A stretch of 46,257 bases of DNA, from positions 1-46,257 of the IMG/VR virus record IMGVR_UViG_3300025010_000098. One strand, written 5' to 3'. Source of the stretch: a virus. Position numbers and translations under genes: made by a program. Below the pieces are notes generated by a model. It did not search any database, was not told where the DNA came from, and saw only the letters and a program-made list of their open reading frames with translations. Shown here one piece after another: positions 32,834 through 40,918 of the stretch (position 1 is the stretch's first letter; the number at the start of each line of letters is the position of its first letter).

Positions 32834-33431
32834 GTGCTCCGGTGGCGATAATTGCCTTTACTACCGGTTTACACTCATCGGGCCACTCCTGGTTGATTAA
32901 ATGATACACCATTTGCGAAAATAACCGATGATCGCCTTTTATTTTCGTACCACCGCAATGGAACGGTATACCTGATGAAAGATCGAGATCGGCCCACCGG
33001 AGATTGGCCTCCCGGAGATTGGCCTCCCGGAGATTGGCCCCCCGGAGATTGGCCCCCCGGAGATCGGCCCCCCGGAGATTGGCCCTCTGGAGATCGGCCC
33101 CCTGGAGATTGGCCCACTGGAGATTGGCCCACTGGAGATTGGCCCTCTGGAGATCGGTCCACCGGAGATTGGCCCACTGGAGATTGGCCCTCTGGAGATC
33201 GGCCCACTGGAGATTGGCCCTCTGGAGATCGGCCCCCCGGAGATTGGCCCACCGGAGATTGGCCCCCCGGAGATCGGCCCACCGGAGATCGGCCCCCTGG
33301 AGATCGGCCCACCGGAGATCGGCCCACCGGAGATCGGCCCCCTGGAGATCGGCCCCCTGGAGATCGGCCCGTTTGCCAAAACTACCATCCGTCTCGATCC
33401 ACAATAAATGCGCTGCTAATACGTCATACAT
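32799..33431 (-). CDS. pentapeptide-repeat protein
   Basis: The 210-aa protein has a short N-terminus (MYDVLAAHLLWIETDGSFGK), then 26 consecutive pentapeptide repeats of the form A-[D/N]-L-[Q/R]-x, and a C-terminal ~60-aa globular part (IPFHCGGTKIKGDHRLFSQM onward). Such repeats fold as a right-handed quadrilateral beta-helix; some (Qnr, MfpA) mimic DNA and bind gyrase. The variable fifth position is mainly W, G, R or E. The C-terminal part recurs in phage pentapeptide proteins. Binding to gyrase or another DNA enzyme is only an analogy. The gene lies amid replication genes. Confidence 0.85.
   Translation of the reverse strand: MYDVLAAHLLWIETDGSFGKRADLQGADLQGADLRWADLRWADLQGADLRWADLRGANLRWANLRGADLQRANLQWADLQRANLQWANLRWTDLQRANLQWANLQWANLQGADLQRANLRGADLRGANLRGANLREANLREANLRWADLDLSSGIPFHCGGTKIKGDHRLFSQMVYHLINQEWPDECKPVVKAIIATGAHEWFKKYRSDI
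32990..33370. repeat. tandem 15-bp repeat array encoding pentapeptides
   Basis: About 25 copies of a 15-bp unit (GGAGATCGGCCCACC-like) occur with no indel. The period and lack of stops leave long frames open on both strands, which I treat as artefacts. The low divergence suggests recent expansion or homogenisation. Confidence 0.88.
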
Positions 33432-33449
33432 ATTCTATACCCCCAATTA

Positions 33450-33695
33450 TTAACGAGAAATAGGTTTCCAGTTTTTATTCTTTCTTGACAGTGCCTGGTT
33501 GTATTTATCACACCATGCATAACAATGATCTTTTGCCTCTTCATACGAACCGTAGTCAGACATAGACATGGTGGAACCAAACATACATGTGTATGTACCG
33601 TTGCCATCTGTAATAATGGTAATCTTATTCTCATCGACAGAAGAACATCCAAATAACAAATAAATCAATACGGCAAGGGTAATAGTTATTTTCAT
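33450..33695 (-). CDS. small lipoprotein
   Basis: The 81-aa product begins with a lipoprotein signal peptide (MKITITLAVLIYLLFGCSS) with lipobox L-F-G-C, followed by Ser-Val-Asp. The mature ~65 residues include Cys at TYTCMFG and the pair CYAWC, suited to disulfides in the periplasm. GGAGGAG precedes the ATG. Phage-encoded lipoproteins are known in other systems to block receptors or DNA entry of competing phages. That role here is inference from type and from expression with the replication genes rather than the virion genes. Confidence 0.75.
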   Translation of the reverse strand: MKITITLAVLIYLLFGCSSVDENKITIITDGNGTYTCMFGSTMSMSDYGSYEEAKDHCYAWCDKYNQALSRKNKNWKPISR

Positions 33696-33713
33696 AATAA
33701 TCTCCTCCGGGAT

Positions 33714-35363
33714 TTACACCCCCATGTCCTTTTTAAGTCGGGCCGTCAGCGATTCCGCGTCCGGTCGGCCCAGTTTTTGAGCGGATTTGACATCTATACC
33801 ATACCGCCAATAAAATCGTTTGTAACTCTCCGCATCCGGCCGGCTGAGATACCGCTGCCAGCCGGCCCATAGCGCAATGACCTCCCGGAGTTCTATTTGA
33901 GCCTCATACCGTAACCGGTGATTTTTGGCGGCACTGTTGGCAACCATCGGCCCGGCCCCGGCCATCCGATTTCGGATCAAGTCAGCAGGTTCATCAATTT
34001 TTGCGATCTCACTGTTGATCCGAGCTATCCAATCCGGATCAATTATGGTCAAATCACCGTCCACAAACTCCGGGGAGGACCGTACCGCCGGAATGGCCAC
34101 ATACCCGCAGTGCGGGCAACGTGGGTAATATGCTTCGTAGACGGCGGTGCAGGCCGGGCACGCTTTATAAGGTGTCAAGTCCGGGTCACGCTCTTGTGTC
34201 CGTTTACACCGCGCATCCAGGGTCCAATTATTCCGACTGTCGGGTGTACCGCTCCGCATTGAATGACGGAGAAAATTTCCGACATGATCGATAATAATCG
34301 CTTTGCCTTTTCCCGGCAGTACCCGTAGCGCCCGGCCGAATTGTTGGGAAAATACCGGATAACTCTCCGTGGCCCTAGCAAAGCTGACAACCTCTATGGC
34401 AGGGCAGTCGTACCCTTCTCCGAAAATGTCCACATTGACCAGTTGTTTCAAATCACCGTTGGCCAATCGTCGATTTGCTTCAAAACGAATCGCGTCGGGT
34501 GTCTTTGCGCTGATCACCTCTGCCGGTACCCCGGCCGCCCGGTATGCTGCGGCAATGTCGGCGGCAATGTCCACGCTTGGGACGAAGGTAAGGCCGAGCT
34601 TACCGGGCGCCAGCTTCAAATAATTTTCAACCACGCCGCCGACTATTTTGGACTCGCGGGTTTTTTTGATCAATTTTGACTGAACGTAATCCCCGGACGC
34701 CCCGATATCCGCCGTGGTGAGATGTAAGTCAATCGTTGGGGCGTATACCTCATAATCGGACAGGAACCCGTCATTCATGAGTTGCCGGCCGGTGGGGCCG
34801 ATGATCAATTTATCCACTATCCCGTCAGCATGCCGCCCGAGCCCCCGGCCGTCTGATCTTTCCGGCGTGGCGGTGGGTAACAGCCCGAGGGCGGTAGGGG
34901 GAAATAATTCAACGGCTTTGCCCCATTTGTTGTCTCGTAGGACATGGTGTCCTTCATCGATGACCCAAAATCCTACCCGCTGACACCAGGCGGCCACACT
35001 GTGTTTGCGGGCGAGGAGGGTATCAACACCGGCAACGGCGCAGCGGGAATTTGGGGCGTAGTGACTTTTACCGTGCTCTCGGATGTGCAGAGATATGAGT
35101 TTTTGAACCATATTTTTCGGCACAAACGCAAAATGTTGGACGCCGCGCTTGTTCAGTGCTAGACTGATCTGGCTCACCAATTCTTGTCGATGCGCCATTG
35201 CACAGGAGTAACCACCCCACTTTGATATCCTACCAGTAAAAATCCGTGTTTTACCACCACCAGTCGGAACCGCGGGCATGACATTTTTTGCCCCGGCTTC
35301 GTAAGCCTCATCAATTTCTTGATCAATTTTTATTTGGTACCACCGATCTTTTTCTGTTGACAT
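33714..35363 (-). CDS. SF2 (DEAD/DEAH-type) helicase with zinc finger
   Basis: The 549-aa protein shows SF2 motifs: I, PTGGGKT (33-39); II, DEGH (136-139); III, TATPER (164-169); and VI, QQFGRALR. A four-Cys zinc finger (CPAC then CPHC, about residues 410-430) follows the second RecA domain, and a helical C-terminus includes two PDAES words. ATG 35363 fits the family start (an earlier start adds 13 residues). TTGACA lies 30 bases upstream, so the message may have almost no leader. Phage helicases of this type remodel forks or assist recombination. It heads the minus-strand replication operon. Confidence 0.88.
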   Translation of the reverse strand: MSTEKDRWYQIKIDQEIDEAYEAGAKNVMPAVPTGGGKTRIFTGRISKWGGYSCAMAHRQELVSQISLALNKRGVQHFAFVPKNMVQKLISLHIREHGKSHYAPNSRCAVAGVDTLLARKHSVAAWCQRVGFWVIDEGHHVLRDNKWGKAVELFPPTALGLLPTATPERSDGRGLGRHADGIVDKLIIGPTGRQLMNDGFLSDYEVYAPTIDLHLTTADIGASGDYVQSKLIKKTRESKIVGGVVENYLKLAPGKLGLTFVPSVDIAADIAAAYRAAGVPAEVISAKTPDAIRFEANRRLANGDLKQLVNVDIFGEGYDCPAIEVVSFARATESYPVFSQQFGRALRVLPGKGKAIIIDHVGNFLRHSMRSGTPDSRNNWTLDARCKRTQERDPDLTPYKACPACTAVYEAYYPRCPHCGYVAIPAVRSSPEFVDGDLTIIDPDWIARINSEIAKIDEPADLIRNRMAGAGPMVANSAAKNHRLRYEAQIELREVIALWAGWQRYLSRPDAESYKRFYWRYGIDVKSAQKLGRPDAESLTARLKKDMGV

Positions 35364-35398
35364 GATGGTCAATAACATGATAAGGAGAGTCATGTCAA
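35357..35398. promoter_or_regulatory. possible divergent promoter region
   Basis: Perfect TTGACA hexamers occur on both strands, at 35357-35362 (plus) and 35398-35393 (minus), facing past each other between the helicase gene and the rightward cluster. Neither has a strong -10 at 17 bp (TTATTG for the leftward one). The position fits divergent transcription, but the sequence support is weak. Confidence 0.3.
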
Positions 35399-35484
35399 GC
35401 AAATTTTTTGCTGCTCACTTAACAAGCGGAGGTATCGACCATAACAAGCCGGGTGAAAGACCCGGCACCCTATTAACCCATTAA
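35392..35484 (+). CDS. possible 30-aa leader peptide or small protein
   Basis: A good ribosome site (AAGGAG, four bases) precedes ATG 35392 and a 30-codon frame (MSSKFFAAHLTSGGIDHNKP). The frame spans a 7-bp perfect hairpin (GCCGGGT at 35448-35454 with ACCCGGC at 35460-35466). The hairpin has no U tract, so a terminator is doubtful. Leader-peptide control of the operon would fit. The frame may also be a real small protein. Confidence 0.4.
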   Translation: MSSKFFAAHLTSGGIDHNKPGERPGTLLTH

Positions 35485-35502
35485 ACAAGGAGAATAAGAC
35501 CG

Positions 35503-35655
35503 ATGGCCCTTAAAATTTTCGATTCGATTTTTATTTACAATATGCTGAAACATTTTGACCATAAAGCAGGACAACCCTGGCCAAAACGCATCACTGGTAA
35601 AAGGGCGTGGAAGCTCCGGGGTAAGCGACCGCGAGGCAAAGGCGGCAAGTCATGA
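35503..35655 (+). CDS. small basic protein, 50 aa
   Basis: AAGGAG lies ten bases before ATG 35503. The product begins MALKIFDSIFIYNMLKHFDH and has a very basic C-terminal half (KRAWKLRGKRPRGKGGKS) likely to bind nucleic acid. Its stop overlaps the next ATG (ATGA). I do not recognise a family. The overlap and ribosome site support a real gene. Confidence 0.55.
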   Translation: MALKIFDSIFIYNMLKHFDHKAGQPWPKRITGKRAWKLRGKRPRGKGGKS

Positions 35656-35849
35656 CCTTAAATGAGGCATTGGCCCGCCGGAAAGAGTTGAACGGTCGCG
35701 TCCGGCAACTGCAATGTGCCCAGCGGCCGGATGAATATGCGCACTATAGCGCAAGACTGCGTGTTTTGAATCTTATCATTGACGCAGCGAACCAAACCAC
35801 CCAGGTCGATGTACCTGGATCAGTAATGGAGGATTACCAAAATGATTGA
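35652..35849 (+). CDS. small helical protein, 65 aa
   Basis: The 65-aa product (MTLNEALARRKELNGRVRQL) is a probable helical hairpin. A Tyr/His-containing turn (RPDEYAHYSARL) separates its two basic helices. It overlaps both neighbours by a few bases, so it is translated within the replication cluster. The function is unknown. Confidence 0.6.
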   Translation: MTLNEALARRKELNGRVRQLQCAQRPDEYAHYSARLRVLNLIIDAANQTTQVDVPGSVMEDYQND

Positions 35850-36540
35850 AGAACAGTTGGACAGGATTATCGAGTTACTGGAAATTTTAACAGGATCACC
35901 CGCTATCGATACGGAAGGGCCGGAAATATTTCCGACATGTCTTGATAGCGGTGGTTTAACACCACCTATCCAAAACCCCGCCCCGCCCCCGGTCGCTCAG
36001 ATAGTGCCCGCCCCTGGTCAACCGCAACATCATACCGGAACCTATATTGCCCCGCCCCCGGCTGCTGATATAGCACCTCCGGCTGCTCAGTCATTGCCCG
36101 CCGGTCCGCCTCCGGAGTTGGATAGCACCGGGTACCCGTGGGACGCCCGTATCCATGCCGGCACAAAGACAAAAGTGCTCAAGACCAATGAATGGAAACT
36201 CGCCCGCGGCGTAGATAAGGATCTTGTCGCCCAGGTCCGGGCGGAATGGGACAATGTTACTAAAGGGGTCGCCACACCACCCACCGCACCGCCCCCGGCC
36301 GCTCAGGCATTGCCCGCTGGTCCGCCTACGAACGATGAGATATTGCCCGCCGGTCCGCCCTACCAACCCCCCATCGGTAATCCTCTGGCCAAGTTCGTCA
36401 TTGCCCTTGGTGCCGCCGGATATGACGCCGCCAGTGTTGCGCCGTTCCTGGCCGCCCACGGTGTGCTAGCCCTGCCCCAGCTTGCAAAACAGCCGGAGTT
36501 GATCCCGGTAATTGCGGCGGAAATGGGGATTATGCTGTGA
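35842..36540 (+). CDS. Pro/Ala-rich linker protein with conserved phage domain
   Basis: This 232-aa protein has three parts. An N-terminal helix (IEEQLDRIIELLEILTG) could form a coiled coil. A long Pro/Ala-rich linker contains repeated PAGPP words. In the middle is a compact domain, GYPWDARIHAGTKTKVLKTN followed by EWKLARGVDKDLVAQV, a W-D-x-R-I-H/W-K-x-x-R-G pattern I recall from phage replication clusters. The C-terminal ~50 residues are hydrophobic and helical. A scaffold or loader role next to nuclease and SSB is plausible. No enzyme motif is visible. Confidence 0.6.
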   Translation: MIEEQLDRIIELLEILTGSPAIDTEGPEIFPTCLDSGGLTPPIQNPAPPPVAQIVPAPGQPQHHTGTYIAPPPAADIAPPAAQSLPAGPPPELDSTGYPWDARIHAGTKTKVLKTNEWKLARGVDKDLVAQVRAEWDNVTKGVATPPTAPPPAAQALPAGPPTNDEILPAGPPYQPPIGNPLAKFVIALGAAGYDAASVAPFLAAHGVLALPQLAKQPELIPVIAAEMGIML

Positions 36541-37592
36541 AACCGTCACATGCCCCCCAGTGGGTATATTGTTCGGGATCGGTGGGTCTGCAGAAAAAAT
36601 ACCCGGATAATCGAGACAATACCGGGCGGCTTGACGGTCTGTCGGCGCATCGTTTGGCCGAACAGATATTGAACGGCGCGCCACTGACCCCCCACAACCT
36701 GCCGGACGAATATGTCCAGGCGGTTTGGGTCTATGTGGATCATGTCCGCAGTATCGTCGGCGAGCGACACCTGTATGTGGAATACCCGCTGACGGTCGAT
36801 CTTGTGCACCATCAGTGCCGCGCCCGGTTGGACGCCGCTTGGTATGATAGTGCGGCCAACCATCTGCACATATGGGACGCCAAATTCGGTTACGGAATCG
36901 TTGAACCTTTTGAGAATTGGCAATTGATTCTTGATGCCATCGGATTATCCTCACAAATTCGATACGGGATGGTGTCCTTGCACATTGCCCAGCCATTGGC
37001 TTTTCATCCAGGTGGACCGATCCGGACATGGACCACAACCGAGGAACGTATCAAATCCTATGTTCCTATGTTGCGGAAGGCGGCTCTTGCGACACTTGAG
37101 GATAACCCGCCGACATTGACCGGCAGCCATTGCAAAAATTGTTCGGCGCTGGCCTATTGCCCGTCTGCCACCCTGGCGGTAGGGTTTGCTGTAGATGTCG
37201 CCGGAGAATCAACACCGATAACCCAAACTCCGGAGATGATTGGTCACAGGTTGGCCATTCTTAGCCGGGCAGAGGAGATGATCAGCCATGCCAGGAAGGC
37301 CATGGAATCGACCGCCCTCAGTCTATTTAAAAACGGCATGGTGGTTCCGGGCTGGCAGGTTGGGTCAACCCCCGGCCGGCTCAATTGGTTGCCGGGCAAA
37401 GAGGCCGAGATAAAAACCATGGCCGCTCTGATGGGAGTGATGGTCACGAAGGGGGAAATGATTACCCCCACACAGACCATTAACGCCGGGGTGCCGGCGG
37501 AGGTTGTGGAAATGTACGCCAAACGGTCCGCTGGAGCGTTAAAGCTGGAGCGGCTCAATATCAATCAATTTAAGGAGATTTTTCAAAAATGA
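36537..37592 (+). CDS. Cas4-like PD-(D/E)xK nuclease (DUF2800 type)
   Basis: The 351-aa protein matches phage DUF2800-type nucleases. It has an N-terminal Cys 12 (VYCSGS), a catalytic core with D99 in RARLDAAWYD and D114/K116 in HIWDAKFGYG, then ENWQLILDAI, and a C-terminal Cys triad CKNCSALAYC (199, 202, 208). One Cys before and three after the core is the Fe-S cluster pattern of Cas4/AddB nucleases. The start is GTG overlapping the previous TGA. It probably acts as an exonuclease with the adjacent SSB in recombination or replication. Confidence 0.88.
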   Translation: MKPSHAPQWVYCSGSVGLQKKYPDNRDNTGRLDGLSAHRLAEQILNGAPLTPHNLPDEYVQAVWVYVDHVRSIVGERHLYVEYPLTVDLVHHQCRARLDAAWYDSAANHLHIWDAKFGYGIVEPFENWQLILDAIGLSSQIRYGMVSLHIAQPLAFHPGGPIRTWTTTEERIKSYVPMLRKAALATLEDNPPTLTGSHCKNCSALAYCPSATLAVGFAVDVAGESTPITQTPEMIGHRLAILSRAEEMISHARKAMESTALSLFKNGMVVPGWQVGSTPGRLNWLPGKEAEIKTMAALMGVMVTKGEMITPTQTINAGVPAEVVEMYAKRSAGALKLERLNINQFKEIFQK

Positions 37593-37798
37593 TTAAAATC
37601 GAGAAAGGTATTATCAAACCGGAGTCTACCACCAAACGGGAACAAAAATACCCGTGGGATCAGATGGAAGTGGGAGATTCGTTCCTTGTGACCGGAGTGA
37701 AACTCACCTCTACAAAAGCCATGTGCTATAAGCACGCCCCGAAAAAATTTAGCGCCCGACTCGTCAAAGACGGTGTCCGGGTATGGAGGGATGCATAA
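37589..37798 (+). CDS. hypothetical protein between nuclease and SSB, 69 aa
   Basis: This basic 69-aa protein (MIKIEKGIIKPESTTKREQK) contains YPWDQMEVGDSFLV, a beta-hairpin segment seen in small phage proteins of this neighbourhood, and a C-terminal KDGVRVWRDA typical of a short DNA-binding or OB-associated module. The start overlaps the nuclease stop and its stop overlaps the SSB start (TAATG). The function is unknown. Confidence 0.6.
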   Translation: MIKIEKGIIKPESTTKREQKYPWDQMEVGDSFLVTGVKLTSTKAMCYKHAPKKFSARLVKDGVRVWRDA

Positions 37799-38748
37799 TG
37801 AATATCTTATTCCCCGTAGGTCGCATGATCGGCGGATCGCTTGCAAAAACTTTTCAGGCGACGGATAACAAAGGCAACCCCAAAATGAACGCGGCCGGCG
37901 AGCCGCAGATGCGTTGCAATTTTGGTGTGGCCATTCCCAAAGGCCCGGAAAAAGGCTGGTGGGAAACATCGTGGGGTCAGGACATCTACAAGGCCGGTGT
38001 CGAAGGATTCCCAAAGGGTGAGTATAACAACCGCGCCTTTGCTTGGAAGGTAACGGATGGTGATTCACAGGAACCCAATAAGAAAGGCAAGCGCCCCTGT
38101 GACCAAACCGGCTATCCGGGTAACTGGGTGATCTGGTTTTCACAGTCATGGCTTCCGAAGAAGGTCAACAACAACGCCACTCAGGAATTAACCGACCCCG
38201 AGGCAATTGTTCCCGGTTATTTCATCCAGGTATATGGTGATGTGGTTGGCAACGGCTCTTATGAATCACCCGGTGTTTATCTCAATCCGGTGGCGGTCGC
38301 TCTAGTCGGTTATGGTGAGCGAATCGCAAGCGATGTGGACGTAACAGCGGTCGGATTCGGCAAGGCCCCTCTGCCCGCCGGTGCATCAGCCACACCAATC
38401 GGCATGACCACACCTGGCCCCGGCATGGGTGGGCCCGGCCCCGGCATGACCACACCTGGCCCCGGCATGGGCGGTCCCGGCCCCGGCATGACCACACCCG
38501 GCCCCGGCATGGGCGGTCCCGGCCCCGGCATGACCACACCCGGCCCCGGCATGGGCGGTCCCGGCCTGCCGGCCGGAGTTGTTCCGAATCCTGGTTTCCT
38601 GAACGGTCCACCGGCATTTAACGCTCTGCCAACGTATCAGATGACGGCAAAGGCCCAGGGTACCCGTGAGCAGTATATTGCGGCCGGATGGACGGACGCT
38701 TTACTGATTCAGCACGGATTGATGATTGAGGAAAAAACCAGGTTTTAA
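37798..38748 (+). CDS. ssDNA-binding protein (DUF2815 type)
   Basis: Residues ~1-190 resemble phage DUF2815/gp2.5-like single-strand DNA-binding proteins: RMIGGSLAKTFQATDNKGNP, NFGVAIPKGPEKGWWE, VIWFSQSW and GYFIQVYGDVVGNGSYESPG. A long Gly/Pro/Met tail follows (residues about 200-260), with four 14-aa repeats GMTTPGPGMGGPGP. A short end ends in EEKTRF, in place of the usual acidic tip. ATG 37798 is chosen since it overlaps the previous stop. It would coat ssDNA during Pol B and PrimPol synthesis. Confidence 0.85.
   Translation: MNILFPVGRMIGGSLAKTFQATDNKGNPKMNAAGEPQMRCNFGVAIPKGPEKGWWETSWGQDIYKAGVEGFPKGEYNNRAFAWKVTDGDSQEPNKKGKRPCDQTGYPGNWVIWFSQSWLPKKVNNNATQELTDPEAIVPGYFIQVYGDVVGNGSYESPGVYLNPVAVALVGYGERIASDVDVTAVGFGKAPLPAGASATPIGMTTPGPGMGGPGPGMTTPGPGMGGPGPGMTTPGPGMGGPGPGMTTPGPGMGGPGLPAGVVPNPGFLNGPPAFNALPTYQMTAKAQGTREQYIAAGWTDALLIQHGLMIEEKTRF
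38401..38568 (+). repeat. four tandem 42-bp repeats in SSB tail
   Basis: Four copies of a 42-bp unit (start points 38401, 38443, 38485, 38527) encode GMTTPGPGMGGPGP. Copies differ by a few third-position changes. The repeat gives a flexible, uncharged collagen-like linker. Confidence 0.88.
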
Positions 38749-38784
38749 TCATGTCGGTGTAGATGTCTTAATGACGGAACCGAA

Positions 38785-38841
38785 GGGACGGACGGGGAGC
38801 TGTTGTAGCAGGTGGTGTTGATCTGTGCCGTCCCATTTTTT
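38785..38841 (+). terminator. terminator-like hairpin before polymerase operon
   Basis: GGGACGG (38785-38791) and CCGTCCC (38828-38834) can form a 7-bp stem over a 36-base partly structured loop, followed by A and six T residues (38836-38841). It lies between the SSB gene and a Cys-rich gene preceding Pol B. It could terminate the SSB message or act as an attenuator. Confidence 0.55.
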
Positions 38842-38855
38842 AAGAGGTGAGAGAT

Positions 38856-39071
38856 ATGAAACAATTTTCGGTTGTAATAGAAACAGAAGATAACACCAGT
38901 GAGTGCGGTAAAAATTGTGTTTTTCTCGATGAAAGTCGGTGTTTATTATTTAATACACATCTCAATAAAACACCCGATCCTCTATCATGGCCCGATCCTC
39001 TATCATGGTTAGAGAATGGCGAATATACGAAACAACGTTGTAATAAATGCTTATCTATGGCGCCAGCATGA
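38856..39071 (+). CDS. Cys-rich small protein, 71 aa
   Basis: The 71-aa product (MKQFSVVIETEDNTSECGKN) has Cys at ECGKNC, SRC and RCNKC, which suggests a small zinc-binding or Fe-S knuckle. A short direct repeat lies in the middle (DPLSW twice). AAGAGGTGAGAG precedes ATG 38856, and its TGA overlaps the Pol B ATG, so it is probably co-translated with the polymerase. The role is unknown. Confidence 0.6.
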   Translation: MKQFSVVIETEDNTSECGKNCVFLDESRCLLFNTHLNKTPDPLSWPDPLSWLENGEYTKQRCNKCLSMAPA

Positions 39072-40918
39072 CCAGCAATATCATTTACGACATAGAAAGC
39101 TATCCGAACGTTTTTTGCATGGTAGCAAAAGACCATGAGTCCGGGCAGTTCTTCTATTTCGAGATAAGCGATCAACGCAATGATATTGCTGGTCTAGCCG
39201 CCTACATTACCCATTTACAAAAGACCGGGGCTCGTATGATCGGTTTCAATAACGTTTCTTACGATTACCCGGTCCTCCATTTCATTCTGCAGCAATACCA
39301 TGTGACCGCTACCGACATTTACCAAAAATCCATAAGCATCATCGAGGCACCACAGGATCGTCGGTTTGACCAAATCATATGGGACAATGACCGGTTTGTT
39401 CCGCAGATTGATTTGCTCAAGATCCATCATTTCGACAATATTGCCAAATTCACCAGTTTAAAAGTCCTGGAATTTAACATGCAAACTGATAATGTCCAGG
39501 ATTTACCGTTTCCGCCCGGTACTTATCTTTCACCGGATGATATTAAAATTCTGGCTTGGTATAACAAACACGACGTTGAAGAGACGGAAAACTTTTTTGT
39601 CAAATCGACCGATCAAATCAAATTCCGGGAATACCTGACCGAAAAGTACGACCGGAATTTCATGAACCATAATGATACGAAGATTGGCAAAGATTTTTTC
39701 ATTATGGAGCTGGAAAAAGCTATCCCCGGCGTCTGTTATGAAAAAATAATGGGTCGTCGGCAACCGCGGCAGACTCGCCGGCAAACCATCGCTTTTCGAG
39801 ATGTCATTTTTCCCTATGTGCAGTTTGAACAACCGGAATTTAACCGGGTGCTCGAATGGTTCAATTCGAAGGTCATTGCCGGTACCGACACAAAAGGTGT
39901 CATTGATGGGCTATCCTGCGAGATAAATGGTTTCTGCTTCAATTTTGGAACCGGGGGTATCCATGGGTCGGTTGAGTCCCAGATCGTTTATGCAACGCCC
40001 GCTGAGTGCATCCTTGACCTGGATGTGACGAGTTATTACCCGTCCCTTGCGATTGCCAATCGGCTTTACCCGGAACACCTGACTGATAAATTTTGCGAGA
40101 TTTACGCCAGGATTAAAGAGCAACGAATCGGATATGCTAAAGGAACACCGGAAAATGCCATGCTTAAACTGGCTCTCAACGGCACTTTTGGCGACACCAA
40201 CAATGTTTACAGTCCGTTTTACGACCCTCAATATACCATGGCTATCACGATCAACGGACAATTGCTCCTGTGCATGTTGGCGGAAATGTTGATCAAGGCG
40301 CCCGGCCTGCGGTTGATCCAAATCAATACTGATGGCCTTACTGTAAAATGCGACCGGCGATATTTGCCGTGGATCGACCAGATTAAAAAGTACTGGTCGA
40401 TGTTGACCGGTCTGGAACTTGAGGAAAAATTTTACAGTCGCTTTTTTGTCCGTGATGTCAACAACTATATTGCGGAATGCGAGGACGGTAAGATCAAACG
40501 CAAAGGGGCATATGAGCACAAATTAGGGTGGCATCAAAACCATTCGGCCCTGATCATACCGAAGGCCGTTGAAGCGGTTTTATTGACCGGGGCGAATTTG
40601 GACGATTTTATCCGGAACCACCCGGACGATAAAGACTTTATGCTGCGAACAAAGGTGCCGAGGAATGCTCGGTTGGTGCTTAGTGAGCAGCCCATGCAAA
40701 ACGTCACCCGGTACTATATCGCCCGAGAAGGGGGACCATTGATCAAAATTATGAAACCGCTTACAGGGAAGACAATTGACCGGCGGATCGGTATTAATGT
40801 TGGCTGGAAGGCAAGAGAGTGCAACGATCTGAGACGATTTGATAGGTCGTTGGTTGACTATAATTTTTACATCAAAGAAGCACGGAAACTAATTGAACCG
40901 TTGAGGGGGATGGAATGA
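39068..40918 (+). CDS. family B DNA polymerase
   Basis: This compact 616-aa polymerase has proofreading motifs Exo I (YDIESYP, 7-13), Exo II (GFNNVSYDYP, 59-68) and Exo III (YNKHD, 165-169). Polymerase motifs are A DLDVTSYYPS (317-326), B KLALNGTFG (367-375) and C INTDG (419-423). Motif C has N-T-D in place of the usual D-T-D. The end is a short thumb. It is shorter than RB69-type enzymes and closer in size to phi29-type ones, but no terminal protein gene is seen and PrimPol is present, so RNA/DNA-primed synthesis is more likely. ATG 39068 overlaps the preceding stop. Confidence 0.92.
   Translation: MTSNIIYDIESYPNVFCMVAKDHESGQFFYFEISDQRNDIAGLAAYITHLQKTGARMIGFNNVSYDYPVLHFILQQYHVTATDIYQKSISIIEAPQDRRFDQIIWDNDRFVPQIDLLKIHHFDNIAKFTSLKVLEFNMQTDNVQDLPFPPGTYLSPDDIKILAWYNKHDVEETENFFVKSTDQIKFREYLTEKYDRNFMNHNDTKIGKDFFIMELEKAIPGVCYEKIMGRRQPRQTRRQTIAFRDVIFPYVQFEQPEFNRVLEWFNSKVIAGTDTKGVIDGLSCEINGFCFNFGTGGIHGSVESQIVYATPAECILDLDVTSYYPSLAIANRLYPEHLTDKFCEIYARIKEQRIGYAKGTPENAMLKLALNGTFGDTNNVYSPFYDPQYTMAITINGQLLLCMLAEMLIKAPGLRLIQINTDGLTVKCDRRYLPWIDQIKKYWSMLTGLELEEKFYSRFFVRDVNNYIAECEDGKIKRKGAYEHKLGWHQNHSALIIPKAVEAVLLTGANLDDFIRNHPDDKDFMLRTKVPRNARLVLSEQPMQNVTRYYIAREGGPLIKIMKPLTGKTIDRRIGINVGWKARECNDLRRFDRSLVDYNFYIKEARKLIEPLRGME

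Noticed and set aside
32939-33463. Five long frames (PGDW-, RRLAPRR-, GPIS- and PVGRS-type repeats) over the pentapeptide array
   Set aside because: They exist only because a 15-bp stop-free repeat leaves other frames open; only the A-[D/N]-L frame matches a known fold and has unique flanking domains.
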